DNA from: JAICWP01 sp035278025
GTDB taxonomy: Bacteria; Acidobacteriota; Terriglobia; Terriglobales; Acidobacteriaceae
DNA: 26,931 nucleotides
Assembly: GCA_035278025.1 (NCBI GenBank)
Contig: DATEJK010000135.1
Coordinates: 1 to 26,931 of the forward strand
Reading direction: 5' to 3'
Below, one piece after another: positions 7,270 through 15,800 of this stretch (positions within the stretch are counted from its first letter, which is position 1; each line of letters opens with the position of its first letter). The notes beneath the pieces are model-generated. The model had not been told where the DNA came from. It made no database searches and was given only the letters and a program-made list of their open reading frames with translations. The translations under genes were made by a program, and so were the position numbers.

Positions 7270-9530
7270 ACGCCACTTCCCAAAGGAATCATTTCCACGA
7301 TTGTCATCCTGAGCGTCGCGCAACTGAGCGCAGCGAGGGAGCGCAGCGAAGGACCTGCTTTTGCCTGAAGGAAGAAACTCTTTTATCGCGCTGGCGACCC
7401 CGCCCGCGGCTTTTGACTTTGCTCCTCTGGCTCCTCCCCCTAATCCTTCTCATTCCTCATCGCGCCCAAGCCTACGTCGGGCCCGGCGCGGGCTTCGCAG
7501 TCCTCTCTTCGTTCTGGACGCTGTTTGTCGCCTTCTTCTACTCGCTTTACGCTTTCGTAACCTGGCCGCTGCGCCAACTGTTCCGTTTTCTGCGCCACCG
7601 CAAAGCTTACGGCAAGGCCGCCGCCAAGCGCGTGGTCATCCTCGGCTTCGACGGCATGGACCCCAGGCTGGCGGAACGCTACATGGCTGAAGGCAAACTG
7701 CCCCACCTGGCTCGCCTGCGAGATTGCGGCAGCTTCCAGCGCCTGCAGACCACCTTCCCGCCCATCTCCCCCGTGGCCTGGTCCACCTTTCAGACCGGCA
7801 CTAACCCTGGCAAACACAACATCTACGATTTCCTGGCCCGTGATACCGGCAACTACCTGCCTTTCCTTTCCTCGGCGCAGATCAGCGGCCCCAAGCGCCA
7901 CCTGCGCCTGGGCAAATATTCCATTCCCCTGGGCAAGCCGCAGATCAAGCAACTGCGCCGCTCCAAGCCCTTCTGGCACTGGCTGAGCGAAGCGGGTGTC
8001 TTCTGCTCCATCCTGCGCGTACCCGTCACCTTCCCGCCGGAAAAATTCTCCGGCGTCCTGCTCTCCGGCATGTGTGTTCCTGATTTAAAAGGCAGCCAGG
8101 GCACCTTCTGCTTCTGCACCACCCGTTCCGCTGGGCAGAAGTTTGAGGAGGGCGGCGTGCGCATCCCCATGGAGCGGCACAACGGCTCTTTTCACTCCCA
8201 CATTCCGGGTCCCGACGACCCGCTTAGCGACCAGCCAGGCAAGGAACTGCGCGCCAGATTCCGCCTGCGCGCCTTCCCCGAGCGCAGTGAGGCCCTCATT
8301 GAACTCGATACCGAGCGTCTCACCCTCAAGCTCGGCCAGTACTCGGAGTGGATCTCCGTGCAGTTCAAGGCCGGCTTCGGCCTCACCGCCCACGGCATCT
8401 GCCGCTTTTACCTCAAACAACTCGCGCCCGAAGTCGAACTCTACGTCACCCCGGTCAACATTGACCCCGGCCGCCCCGATCTGCCCATCTCCCATCCGCT
8501 CACCTATTCCATGTATCTGGCGCGCCTTTTTGGGCCCTACGCCACTCTAGGCCTGGCGGAAGACACCTGGGCGCTCAACGAGCAGGTGCTCGACGACGAC
8601 GCCTTTCTGGTGCAGGCCTACGGCAACCACGAGGACCGCGAACGCATGCTTTTTGACGCGCTGGAGAAAACCCCGCGAGGCGTCTGTGTCTGCGTATTCG
8701 ACACCACCGACCGCGTGCAGCACATGTTCTGGCGCTATCTGGAAGAGTCCCACCCCGCCCAGCAGCAGCATCCGCCCCAGCAGCGCCATGCCAGGGTGAT
8801 CGAGGAACTCTACCAGCGCGTGGACCGCGTGGTGGGCAAGGTCATGGAACAAGTGGATGACGATTCCCTGCTCCTGGTCATCTCCGACCATGGTTTTCAG
8901 AACTTCGCCCGCGGCGTCAACTTGAACACCTGGCTGATGCAGAACGGCTATCTGGCGCTGAAGGCGGGCGCCAAGGGCGACGGCGAATGGTTCCATGACG
9001 TGGATTGGTCGCGCACCCGCGCCTACAACTTCGGCTTGAATGGATTGTTTCTCAATGTGCGCGGCCGCGAACGCAATGGCATGGTCGAGCCCGGCGAGGC
9101 CGCCGCGCTGAAGAAGGAGCTGCGGCAGAAGCTCGATGGCCTGGCCGATCCACTCACCGGCAAACTTGCCGTTACCGGCATCTGGGAAAACGACTCTGTC
9201 TACGCTGGCCCTTACGTGGGCACATCGCCCGACCTCATTGTCGGCTACGGTGACGGCTACCGCGCCTCCTGGGGCGCGGTCACCGGCAAAGTTTCAGAGG
9301 AAATATTCGAAGACAACACCAAGGCCTGGAGCGGCGACCACTGCGTGGACCCGCGTCTGGTTCCCGGCGTCCTGTTCTCCAACCGGAAAATCTGCGACCC
9401 GCAGCCCGCCATTGCCGACGTCGCGCCCACCATCCTTCGCCTGTTCGGCATGCCTGCTCCGCCCCACATGGACGGAAAGTGCTGGACCTGGTCGGCTCCC
9501 GCCGCGGCTACCGCCTCCGGCGCCGACTAA
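7266..9530 (+). CDS. AP-superfamily phosphohydrolase (COG3379-like) with two N-terminal membrane segments
   Basis: This 754-residue protein is paralogous to 4178-6193. After an odd charged leader (about residues 1-45) come a hydrophobic segment (about 49-65) ending IPHRAQA and YVGPGAGF, a second membrane segment (about 78-98), and the basic stretch RQLFRFLRHRKAYGKAAAKR. The catalytic domain follows: VVILGFDGMDP (D129), PPISPVAWST with S168 as nucleophile, and ISDHGF (D541, H542). The basic residues after the second segment predict a cytoplasmic catalytic domain, unlike the paralogue. The ATG start overlaps the stop of the upstream gene, and no other ATG occurs before the catalytic domain. Codons about 13-31 come from an intergenic repeat (7302-7356) read in frame. 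Substrate unknown. Confidence 0.9.
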   Translation: MNATSQRNHFHDCHPERRATERSEGAQRRTCFCLKEETLLSRWRPRPRLLTLLLWLLPLILLIPHRAQAYVGPGAGFAVLSSFWTLFVAFFYSLYAFVTWPLRQLFRFLRHRKAYGKAAAKRVVILGFDGMDPRLAERYMAEGKLPHLARLRDCGSFQRLQTTFPPISPVAWSTFQTGTNPGKHNIYDFLARDTGNYLPFLSSAQISGPKRHLRLGKYSIPLGKPQIKQLRRSKPFWHWLSEAGVFCSILRVPVTFPPEKFSGVLLSGMCVPDLKGSQGTFCFCTTRSAGQKFEEGGVRIPMERHNGSFHSHIPGPDDPLSDQPGKELRARFRLRAFPERSEALIELDTERLTLKLGQYSEWISVQFKAGFGLTAHGICRFYLKQLAPEVELYVTPVNIDPGRPDLPISHPLTYSMYLARLFGPYATLGLAEDTWALNEQVLDDDAFLVQAYGNHEDRERMLFDALEKTPRGVCVCVFDTTDRVQHMFWRYLEESHPAQQQHPPQQRHARVIEELYQRVDRVVGKVMEQVDDDSLLLVISDHGFQNFARGVNLNTWLMQNGYLALKAGAKGDGEWFHDVDWSRTRAYNFGLNGLFLNVRGRERNGMVEPGEAAALKKELRQKLDGLADPLTGKLAVTGIWENDSVYAGPYVGTSPDLIVGYGDGYRASWGAVTGKVSEEIFEDNTKAWSGDHCVDPRLVPGVLFSNRKICDPQPAIADVAPTILRLFGMPAPPHMDGKCWTWSAPAAATASGAD
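7302..7356 (+). repeat. TCATCCTGAGCG...GAAGGACCT interspersed repeat, copy A (inside a CDS)
   Basis: The ends TGTCATCCTGAGCG (7302-7315) and CGAAGGACCT (7347-7356) match four other copies in the window. The middle is a GC-rich stretch with repeated GAGCGCAGCGA words. It is the only copy inside a reading frame. It encodes a peptide rich in Arg, Glu and Ser near the N-terminus of the AP-superfamily protein. Its right flank TGCTTTTGCCTG also resembles the flank of other copies. Confidence 0.8.
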
Positions 9531-9574
9531 CACCAGCGCCGGTCAATTAGCGCCGGCCAACAACCTCTCTCGCC

Positions 9575-9601
9575 TGTCATCCTGAGCGCAGCGAAGGACC
9601 T
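9575..9601 (+). repeat. TCATCCTGAGCG...GAAGGACCT interspersed repeat, copy B (minimal)
   Basis: This is the shortest copy: TGTCATCCTGAGCG joined almost directly to CAGCGAAGGACCT, without the long central hairpin. It lies 44 bases after the AP-superfamily operon, and TGCTTTTCTC follows it as at copy A. Being so short, it gives the probable core of the element. Confidence 0.8.
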
Positions 9602-9611
9602 GCTTTTCTCT

Positions 9612-9662
9612 TGGTTTGTGATCCTGCGTGGTTTGTGATCCTGCGTCCACTGGGTACTGGGT
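9612..9662. repeat. Short tandem duplications in the gap before the PilZ gene
   Basis: A 17-base unit, TGGTTTGTGATCCTGCG, occurs twice head to tail (9612-9628 and 9629-9645). It is followed by two copies of the heptamer ACTGGGT (9649-9655, 9656-9662). The region lies between convergent genes (AP-superfamily operon and PilZ) and has no other recognisable signal. Confidence 0.85.
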
Positions 9663-9676
9663 ACAGGTATTACGCA

Positions 9677-10120
9677 CTACGAACTCATCACCGTGCTATC
9701 CGCCACTGCGCATTCCGCCTGCGCCGCTTCCCCCAGGTATTCCTCGATCGTCACCGCCACTCCCGCCGCGGCACCCGGCAACTTCGATTCAATCCGCACC
9801 ACCCGGCACCTGCAACGCACCGCTACATTCGCGTCCGCCACCGATGGCCGTATTACCACCTCGACTTGGCTGCCCACAGCCGGGCTCAGGTTGCAATAAA
9901 AGAACATGCCTGTCTGACTGATGTCGCGCAACAGCCCTACACTTTCTTGTGCCTCTGCCCGCACAACTACGGGTAAGACCGCCAGTCCTCTCGGCTCCAG
10001 CCGCTGGTTAGGGTAACTGTCGTATAAAACGCCATTGCGCCGCACCACAGTCTCGTCCCCGACTGGGTAGGCGTGCACCGTGTAAGTTTGCCCTGTGGTT
10101 GCCATCCTGCCCTCTTCCAT
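9677..10120 (-). CDS. PilZ-domain protein
   Basis: This is a 147-residue soluble protein. The core about residues 42-130 has the PilZ layout: RLEPRGLAVLPVVVR at the front, then LLRDISQTGMFFYC (the D-x-S-x-x-G motif), then a beta-barrel run with V-x-x-x-V-x-R-I at the end. PilZ domains bind cyclic di-GMP. The usual R-x-x-x-R pair in front of the barrel is only approximated here (R-L-E-P-R), so binding is uncertain. An in-frame ATG 15 bases inside (10105, preceded by GAGGGCAGG) is an equally good start. The gene stands alone, divergent from the antiporter gene across 197 bases in which I see no clear promoter. Confidence 0.82.
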   Translation of the reverse strand: MEEGRMATTGQTYTVHAYPVGDETVVRRNGVLYDSYPNQRLEPRGLAVLPVVVRAEAQESVGLLRDISQTGMFFYCNLSPAVGSQVEVVIRPSVADANVAVRCRCRVVRIESKLPGAAAGVAVTIEEYLGEAAQAECAVADSTVMSS

Positions 10121-10317
10121 GCACGTCCGATGCCGTTGTCGTTGCCGCTGAAATCAGGCCACTTGCGCCGCTATCTCCTGGGAGCACCATGTAACTGTTT
10201 CGACGTTACCCTTATTTTTCATGGTTACCAGCCCGCGGTTTTCGTGACTTACCATCCTAATGTTCCGTCCGGCAACTCCCTTCCTGACTACCCCATCCAA
10301 CTCGTTTCGGGCCGCCC

Positions 10318-11625
10318 ATGACCAGCGCTGAATTCGGATCCTTCACTCTAGTTCTCCTGCTCATCCTCGCTGCCGCCCATCTTTTTGGATACATCTTCCA
10401 GCGCCTGCGGCAGCCGCGCGTTGTCGGTGAAATTGTCGCCGGCATCCTTATCGGGCCTTCGATGTTCGGCCATTTCGCGCCCCATTTCAGCGCCACTTTA
10501 TTCGACGGCGGCGCCGGACCCAAATTTCACGTGGTTCTCTTGTTTCTTTACAATCTCGGCCTGCTGCTGCTCATGTTTCATTCCGGCGCCGAGACTCGAA
10601 ACTTATTTGGTCGTGGCGACCGCAAGGAGACCAGTTGGCTGGCGGGGGTGGGCACCGGACTGCCCTTCATCCTGGGATTGCTGGCCGCGCCCTGGCTGCC
10701 CTTGGACTGGCTGATGGGCCCGGCGCGCCAGCACAGCTCGCTGGTGCTGGTGATCGGCATCGCCATTGCCGTCACCTCCATTCCCGTCATCTCGCGCATT
10801 TTTTATGACCTCAGAATCCTGCACACCCGCTTCGCCCGCCTGGTGCTGGGTGTGGCCGTGCTGGAAGACATTGTTCTGTGGGCAGTGCTGGGCATCGCCA
10901 CCGCGCTGGCCAAGTCGGGCGTCATTCCTCGCCGCGAGATCGTCAATCATGTCGCCGCTACGATCGTGTTCTTCGTGGTTGGGCTGGTGCTCATGCCACG
11001 TCTCTTGCGCCGCATTAACACCGCGCGTTGGAATGTGCTTTCAACTGCTTCACCCGCGGGCTATCTCGTGGTGGTGCTCTTCCTTTACTCCGCTGTAGCC
11101 TCTGCTTTTGACGTCAGCCTGGTGTTCGCCGCCTTCCTTGCCGGCTTTGCCGTGGGTGCGGACCAACTTCTGCCCGCCGACGCGCTCGCCTCGCTGGGAC
11201 GCGTTTCCTTCGCCGTCTTCATCCCCATATATTTCGCCATCGTCGGCTATCGCCTGGACCTGGGCAAGGACTTCTCCCTCTCCATGCTGGCCCTGTTTGT
11301 GATCGGCGGCTGCGTGGTCAAATTGATTGCGGCGGGAATAGGGGCGCGGCTGGCGCGCTTTCGCGGCCTGGATGTCATTAACCTGGCAGTCGCCCTCAAC
11401 GCCCGTGGCGGCCCCGGCATCGTGCTGGCCAGCGTGGCTTATGACGCCGGCATCATCAATGGCGCCTTTTTTACCACCCTGGTGCTGATGGCGGTCATCA
11501 CTTCACAAGCGGCGGGCGCCTGGCTGGAATACCTATTACGCAAGGGCTGGCCCTTGTTGAGCGCGCACCCGGAGGAGATCGCCCTCGCCCCCGAACCTAT
11601 AGCTCCCCGGCAGCTCGCCGCCTGA
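10318..11625 (+). CDS. Cation:proton antiporter, CPA2 (KefB/NapA-like) family
   Basis: This 435-residue integral membrane protein has about a dozen hydrophobic segments. Family hallmarks are the early VVGEIVAGILIGPSMFG (about 35-51), AVTSIPVISRI (about 151-161) in the unwound-helix region, and VAVLEDIVLW with E183-D184 at the ion-binding position. A later glycine-rich RGGPGIVLAS segment matches the family's C-terminal core. There is no C-terminal TrkA-N/KTN nucleotide-binding domain, so it is a bare transporter core rather than a full KefB/KefC. It probably exchanges Na+ or K+ for H+ across the inner membrane. ATG 10318 has no strong ribosome-binding site, but the protein begins at the expected place relative to the first membrane helix. 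Monocistronic. Confidence 0.9.
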   Translation: MTSAEFGSFTLVLLLILAAAHLFGYIFQRLRQPRVVGEIVAGILIGPSMFGHFAPHFSATLFDGGAGPKFHVVLLFLYNLGLLLLMFHSGAETRNLFGRGDRKETSWLAGVGTGLPFILGLLAAPWLPLDWLMGPARQHSSLVLVIGIAIAVTSIPVISRIFYDLRILHTRFARLVLGVAVLEDIVLWAVLGIATALAKSGVIPRREIVNHVAATIVFFVVGLVLMPRLLRRINTARWNVLSTASPAGYLVVVLFLYSAVASAFDVSLVFAAFLAGFAVGADQLLPADALASLGRVSFAVFIPIYFAIVGYRLDLGKDFSLSMLALFVIGGCVVKLIAAGIGARLARFRGLDVINLAVALNARGGPGIVLASVAYDAGIINGAFFTTLVLMAVITSQAAGAWLEYLLRKGWPLLSAHPEEIALAPEPIAPRQLAA

Positions 11626-11679
11626 ATCGGCAAGTGCGGTGAGAGCGAAGCAAAGTTAAATCGAAAGCATTCGATATCA

Positions 11680-11708
11680 TTGACAACTTTCCGTAACCCA
11701 TTTACCTT
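11680..11708 (+). promoter_or_regulatory. Candidate promoter of the DUF2188-like gene
   Basis: A perfect TTGACA (11680-11685) is followed 17 bases later by TACCTT (11703-11708), a weak -10. It sits about 50 bases before the preferred ATG at 11755. The TTG of this box could be misread as an upstream start of the gene. Confidence 0.35.
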
Positions 11709-11754
11709 GTTGCCGGTTCTCCTTGCCCCGCTTGGCGAACCGGAAAGAGGGCCC

Positions 11755-11964
11755 ATGCCCAGGGTTTTGCAGGTGTTTCGTGTCACCCCGATCGAAGATG
11801 GTTGGCTCCTGCGCGCTGATGGCGGCGCCGCTCCCCAGCAGAAGTTTTCTACCAAGAATGACGCTATTTCCGCCGGCGTCCGTCTGGCGCTGGCCGGCGG
11901 CTACCTGCTGGTCTCCCATTCCGACGGTACCGTGGAGAAGATGTTTCCTTTCTGCAAGCAATAG
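11755..11964 (+). CDS. DUF2188-like small protein
   Basis: This 69-residue protein has the pattern V-x-x-V-T-P-x-x-x-x-W-x-L ... F-x-T-K-x-x-A-I-x-x-x-x-x-L-A ... L-L-V-S-H-x-D-G-T-V. This is the DUF2188 layout: two short beta hairpins around one helix, with a DG(T/R)-type ending. The ATG at 11755 is preferred because AAAGAGGG lies just upstream. A longer in-frame reading from TTG 11680 would start inside a -35-like TTGACA and adds a segment unlike the family. The role of the family is unknown. The gene stands alone between the antiporter and the HAD gene. Confidence 0.72.
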   Translation: MPRVLQVFRVTPIEDGWLLRADGGAAPQQKFSTKNDAISAGVRLALAGGYLLVSHSDGTVEKMFPFCKQ

Positions 11965-12095
11965 CCCGGTTTCCTAACCAATTACCCGGTCATGCTTGCG
12001 TCGGGATGACCACGCCCCAGCTTGCGTGGCTACCGCCCCCCGTCACTGCTCTTCCAGGTAATGAGTGAGATAATCTTTCCCAAGGAGGTCCCCTT

Positions 12096-12773
12096 ATGCG
12101 CCCCGTCATTGTCTTCGACCTAAACGGTACTTTGCTGGACCTCAGCGCCCTCGATCCCTACTTTCTTAGAACCTTTGGCGACACCGAAGCCCGCCGCGAA
12201 TGGTTCACGGAGTTGCTGCAGTCGGCCATGCTGGCCACCATCACCGGATCATTTGTGGATTTTCCAACTCTGGGCAAGAACGCCCTGGACATGCTGGCCG
12301 GCCGCCGCGACGTGATGCTCGGCTCGGAGGAGAAAATCGAACTGCTGCAGAACCTTCGCCTCCTGCCTGCTTTTCACGATGTGGCTCCGGCTCTGCAACG
12401 CTTGCGCGCTATTGACTGCCGGCTTGCGGTTCTGACCAACTCCCGCTTCCAGGCCGCGGAAGAGGCGCTGCGCAAGGCTGGCCTGCGCGACTTTTTTTCC
12501 CGCGTGCTATCAGCGGAAATCACCCAGCGTTACAAGCCCGCCGCCGAGGTCTACCGTATGGCGGCCGAGGAACTGCAAGTTGAGCCCGCCTCTTTGCTGC
12601 TGGTCGCAGCCCACTCCTGGGACACCACCGGCGCTATCCGGGCCGGCTGCGAAGCCGCTTTCGTGCAGCGCCCGGGACAGGTTCTGGACCCGCTGGCACC
12701 CCGGCCCCGTTTCGTTGTACCTGATCTCGGCGACCTCGCCGGCCGGGTCGTCGAAATGGAGCGCGCCGCATAA
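12096..12773 (+). CDS. HAD-superfamily hydrolase, haloacid dehalogenase type II-like
   Basis: This 225-residue HAD enzyme has motif I FDLNGTLLD (nucleophile D8, T12), motif II LTNS (T114-S116), motif III Lys147 and motif IV AAHSWDTTGA (D176). The second position of motif I is Asn rather than Asp. That is usual for L-2-haloacid dehalogenases (D-x-Y-G-T type) and not for phosphatases, and the W-D-x-x-G-A motif IV also fits type II dehalogenases. It may dehalogenate 2-haloacids or act on another small acid; the natural substrate is not shown. The start is firm, because AAGGAGGT (12082-12089) lies six bases before the ATG. It is convergent with metH, separated by a large hairpin. Confidence 0.88.
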   Translation: MRPVIVFDLNGTLLDLSALDPYFLRTFGDTEARREWFTELLQSAMLATITGSFVDFPTLGKNALDMLAGRRDVMLGSEEKIELLQNLRLLPAFHDVAPALQRLRAIDCRLAVLTNSRFQAAEEALRKAGLRDFFSRVLSAEITQRYKPAAEVYRMAAEELQVEPASLLLVAAHSWDTTGAIRAGCEAAFVQRPGQVLDPLAPRPRFVVPDLGDLAGRVVEMERAA

Positions 12774-12783
12774 AAAAGCACTT

Positions 12784-12879
12784 AGCAATTAGCGATTGGC
12801 ACTTAGCCTGGAAGCCGCGTTCTTCGGTCCTTCCGGAAATGTTCCGGGGCTGAATGCTAAGTGCTAACGGCTAATTGCT
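12784..12879. terminator. Long two-part hairpin between convergent HAD and metH genes
   Basis: AGCAATTAGC (12784-12793) pairs with GCTAATTGCT (12870-12879). Inside it GCACTTAGC (12799-12807) pairs with GCTAAGTGC (12856-12864), with a 5x5 internal loop between them and about 48 bases in the apical part. An extra direct copy of GCACTTAGC lies at 12778-12786. The structure reads the same from both strands and fills the 108-base gap between convergent stops. A bidirectional terminator or transcript end is plausible. It lacks a classic GC stem plus T-run. Confidence 0.5.
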
Positions 12880-12881
12880 GT

Positions 12882-15800
12882 TCACGCCACAAAATACTTG
12901 GCCGCGGGATGGTGCACCACAAGCGCCGAGGTGGATTGTTCCGGCTCCAGCAGAAAGCCCGTGGTCAGATGCACACCAATTGTTTCTTCCGGCTTGAGCA
13001 GCCGGAAAAGCTTGGTCTGGTCTTCCAGGCTGGGACACGCGGGATAACCAAACGAATATCGTGAGCCGCGATACTTCTGATGAAAGAGGTCGCGAATTTC
13101 CGGCGAATCGTCCCCCGAGATGCCCAATTCCTGTCGCATGTGTTTGTGGTGGAACTCGGCCAGCGCCTCCGCCGTCTCCACGCTCAGGCCGTGCAGGTAG
13201 AGATACTTGGTGTACTCGCCTGATTCGAACAGCTTCTTCGTGTACTCGGAAGCCTTCGCTCCAATGGTCACCAGCGCCAGCCCCAGAACATCCATTTGGC
13301 CCGAACCGCGCCGGGCAAAGAAATCCGCCAGGCACAGCCGCCGCCCTTCCTTCTGCCGCGGAAAGGTGAAGCGCAGCAGCTCTTGTGACGCGGGCGCTCC
13401 CGCCCGCGTTGGGGGTTCATACACGATGAGATCATTCCCCTCTCCCTGCGCCGGAAAATACCCGTACACGGTCTTGGGCTCGAACAGCCCGCTGGCGATC
13501 ACTTCTTCCCGTAAATCTTTAAGTATTGGCCGGAATTTCTCCTCCACCAGCCGCACATAGTCCTGCTGCGACGCTGTTTTCAGCTGCCACTGGTTCTTGA
13601 ACAGCGCTGTCTCGTTGATGTAGCGGAACACCTCGCGCAAATCGTAATCGCGCTTCACCCGCGCCCCATAGAACGGCGGCACAGGAATATTAGGCGCATC
13701 TGCCACTACCGGGCTGCGCTCCACTATCTCCGGCGTGGAATCGGTTGCTGCTGCTCCCGCGGCGGCCGCCTTGGCAAACTCCTTCACCGTACGCCCTTCG
13801 GCCAACCGCTTCTCGCGCTCCCCGTTCTGCCCGATCAGGTCTTCCATGATGTGCAGCCCGCCGAAGGCGTCGTCGGCGTAGAACACGGCATTTGAGTATT
13901 CGCGCCGCAGGTCGTCTTCCACGTACTTGCGGGTCAGCGCCGCGCCCCCGCAAATCACCGGGAACCCCAGCTTCTGCCGCTCCAGGTCCTGGATCACGTA
14001 CTTCATCTCCAGCGTGGACTTCACCAGCAGCCCGCTCAGCCCGATGGCATCCGCCTTATGTTCCTGCGCCGCCTGGATAATGGTGTCCGCCGACTGCTTG
14101 ATCCCCAGGTTCACCACCCGGTAGCCGTTGTTGCTCAGGATGATGTCCACCAGGTTCTTGCCGATGTCGTGCACGTCGCCCTTCACCGTGGCCAGCACCA
14201 GCGTGCCTTTCTGTGTGCCCGCCTTCTTTTCCATCTTGGGCTCCAGATAGGCCACCGCCTGCTTCATCACCGACGCCGAATCCAGCACCGAGGGCAGCTG
14301 CATCTTGCGCGCTCCAAACAGTTCGCCCACCGTCCGCATCCCGTCCAGCAGCACATTATTGATCAGGTCCAGAGGTGTGTACTGCCCCAGCGCCTCTTCA
14401 AGTAATTGTTCAAGGGAGCGCCGCGCCGCTCCATCGCCGATCGCCTTCTCGCCACGAATGATGGCATACTTCAGCTTGTCCTCGATGGAGAGCGTCTCCA
14501 CCTCGGCCGTGGCTTTCTCTTCCTTCTGTCCGCCGCGCTTGGCGAAATACGCCATGTAGTTGGCCAGCGGGTCGCCCGCCGACTGGTCGCGGAAAATCAG
14601 CTTGCGAGCCAGTTCAATTTCCTCTTCAGGAATCTTGTACAGCGGGTAGATTTTCGAGTAGTTGACAATGGCCATGTCGAGGCCGTGGTTCACCGCTTCA
14701 TGCATGAACACGCTGTTCAGCACCCGCCGCGCGTAGGTTTCCAGGCCAAAGGAAATATTGCTCACCCCCAGCAGCGTCTTCACCTCGGGCAGTTCCTGCT
14801 TGATGCGCTTGATGCCTTGCAGAGTCTCAATGCCCGCAGTGCGGTATTCCTCCTGCCCCGTCGAAATCGGCAGGGTGAGCGCGTCGAAAATCAGGTCCGT
14901 CGGGCGCACGCCGTATTTGTTGGTGGCCAGTTCGAAAATGCGCTTGGCGATGGCCAGCTTCTTGTCCGCGGTCAACGCCATGCCGTCTTCATCAATGGTC
15001 AGCGCGATCACCGCCGCGCCGTAGCGCTTCGCCATGGGCAGCACCTTCGAGGTGCGCTTCTCGCCGTCCTCCAGATTGATGGAGTTGATGATGGGCTTGC
15101 CCGGTACGCGCTTCAGCGCCTCCTCCACCACGTCCGCTTCCGTGGAATCAATCAGCACCGGCGCCGGCACCCGCGTGGCAATCTTTTCCAGCACCGAGCT
15201 CATGTAACCCTTTTCGTCTTCGCCCACAATGGCGCAGCACAAGTCCAGCATGTGCGAGCCTTCGCTCACCAGGCGCTTGGCCACGGCCAAAATGTCATCG
15301 TATTTCCTGTTCCGCACCAGCTCGCGGAACTGCGCCTTCTGCGTGGTCGTGTTCATTTCTTCGGCCACCACCAGAGGCTTGGGATCCAGATCCAGCGGCA
15401 CCATGGTGTAGGCGCTAGCCGCCGCCGCGGTGGGCTTCATCTCGCGCTTGGCGGGCTCCACTCCACTAACCGCCGCCACCACCGCTTTGAGGTGCTCAGG
15501 CGTGGTGCCGCAGCAGCCGCCCACAATGCGCACTCCGTAATCGGCCACAAAATGCTTGTGATACTCCGCCAGCTCCTGCGGCTTGAGCATGTACACGGCG
15601 TGCCCGCCAACGTTCTGCGGGAGGCCGGCATTGGGCAGCACCGAAACCTGTTTGGGCGAGTTGACGCTGAGATAGCGCACCGCGTCGTTCATCTCCCGCG
15701 GCCCGGTAGCGCAGTTCAGCCCGATCGCGTCCACGTCGAAAGGCTCCAGAGTGGTCAGCGCCGCGCCAATTTCCGTGCCCAGCAGCATGGTGCCGGTGGC

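Noticed and set aside
11680..11754. TTG start for a longer DUF2188-like protein
   Set aside because: The TTG belongs to a TTGACA -35-like box. The added residues do not match the family, and ATG 11755 has a purine-rich site just upstream.
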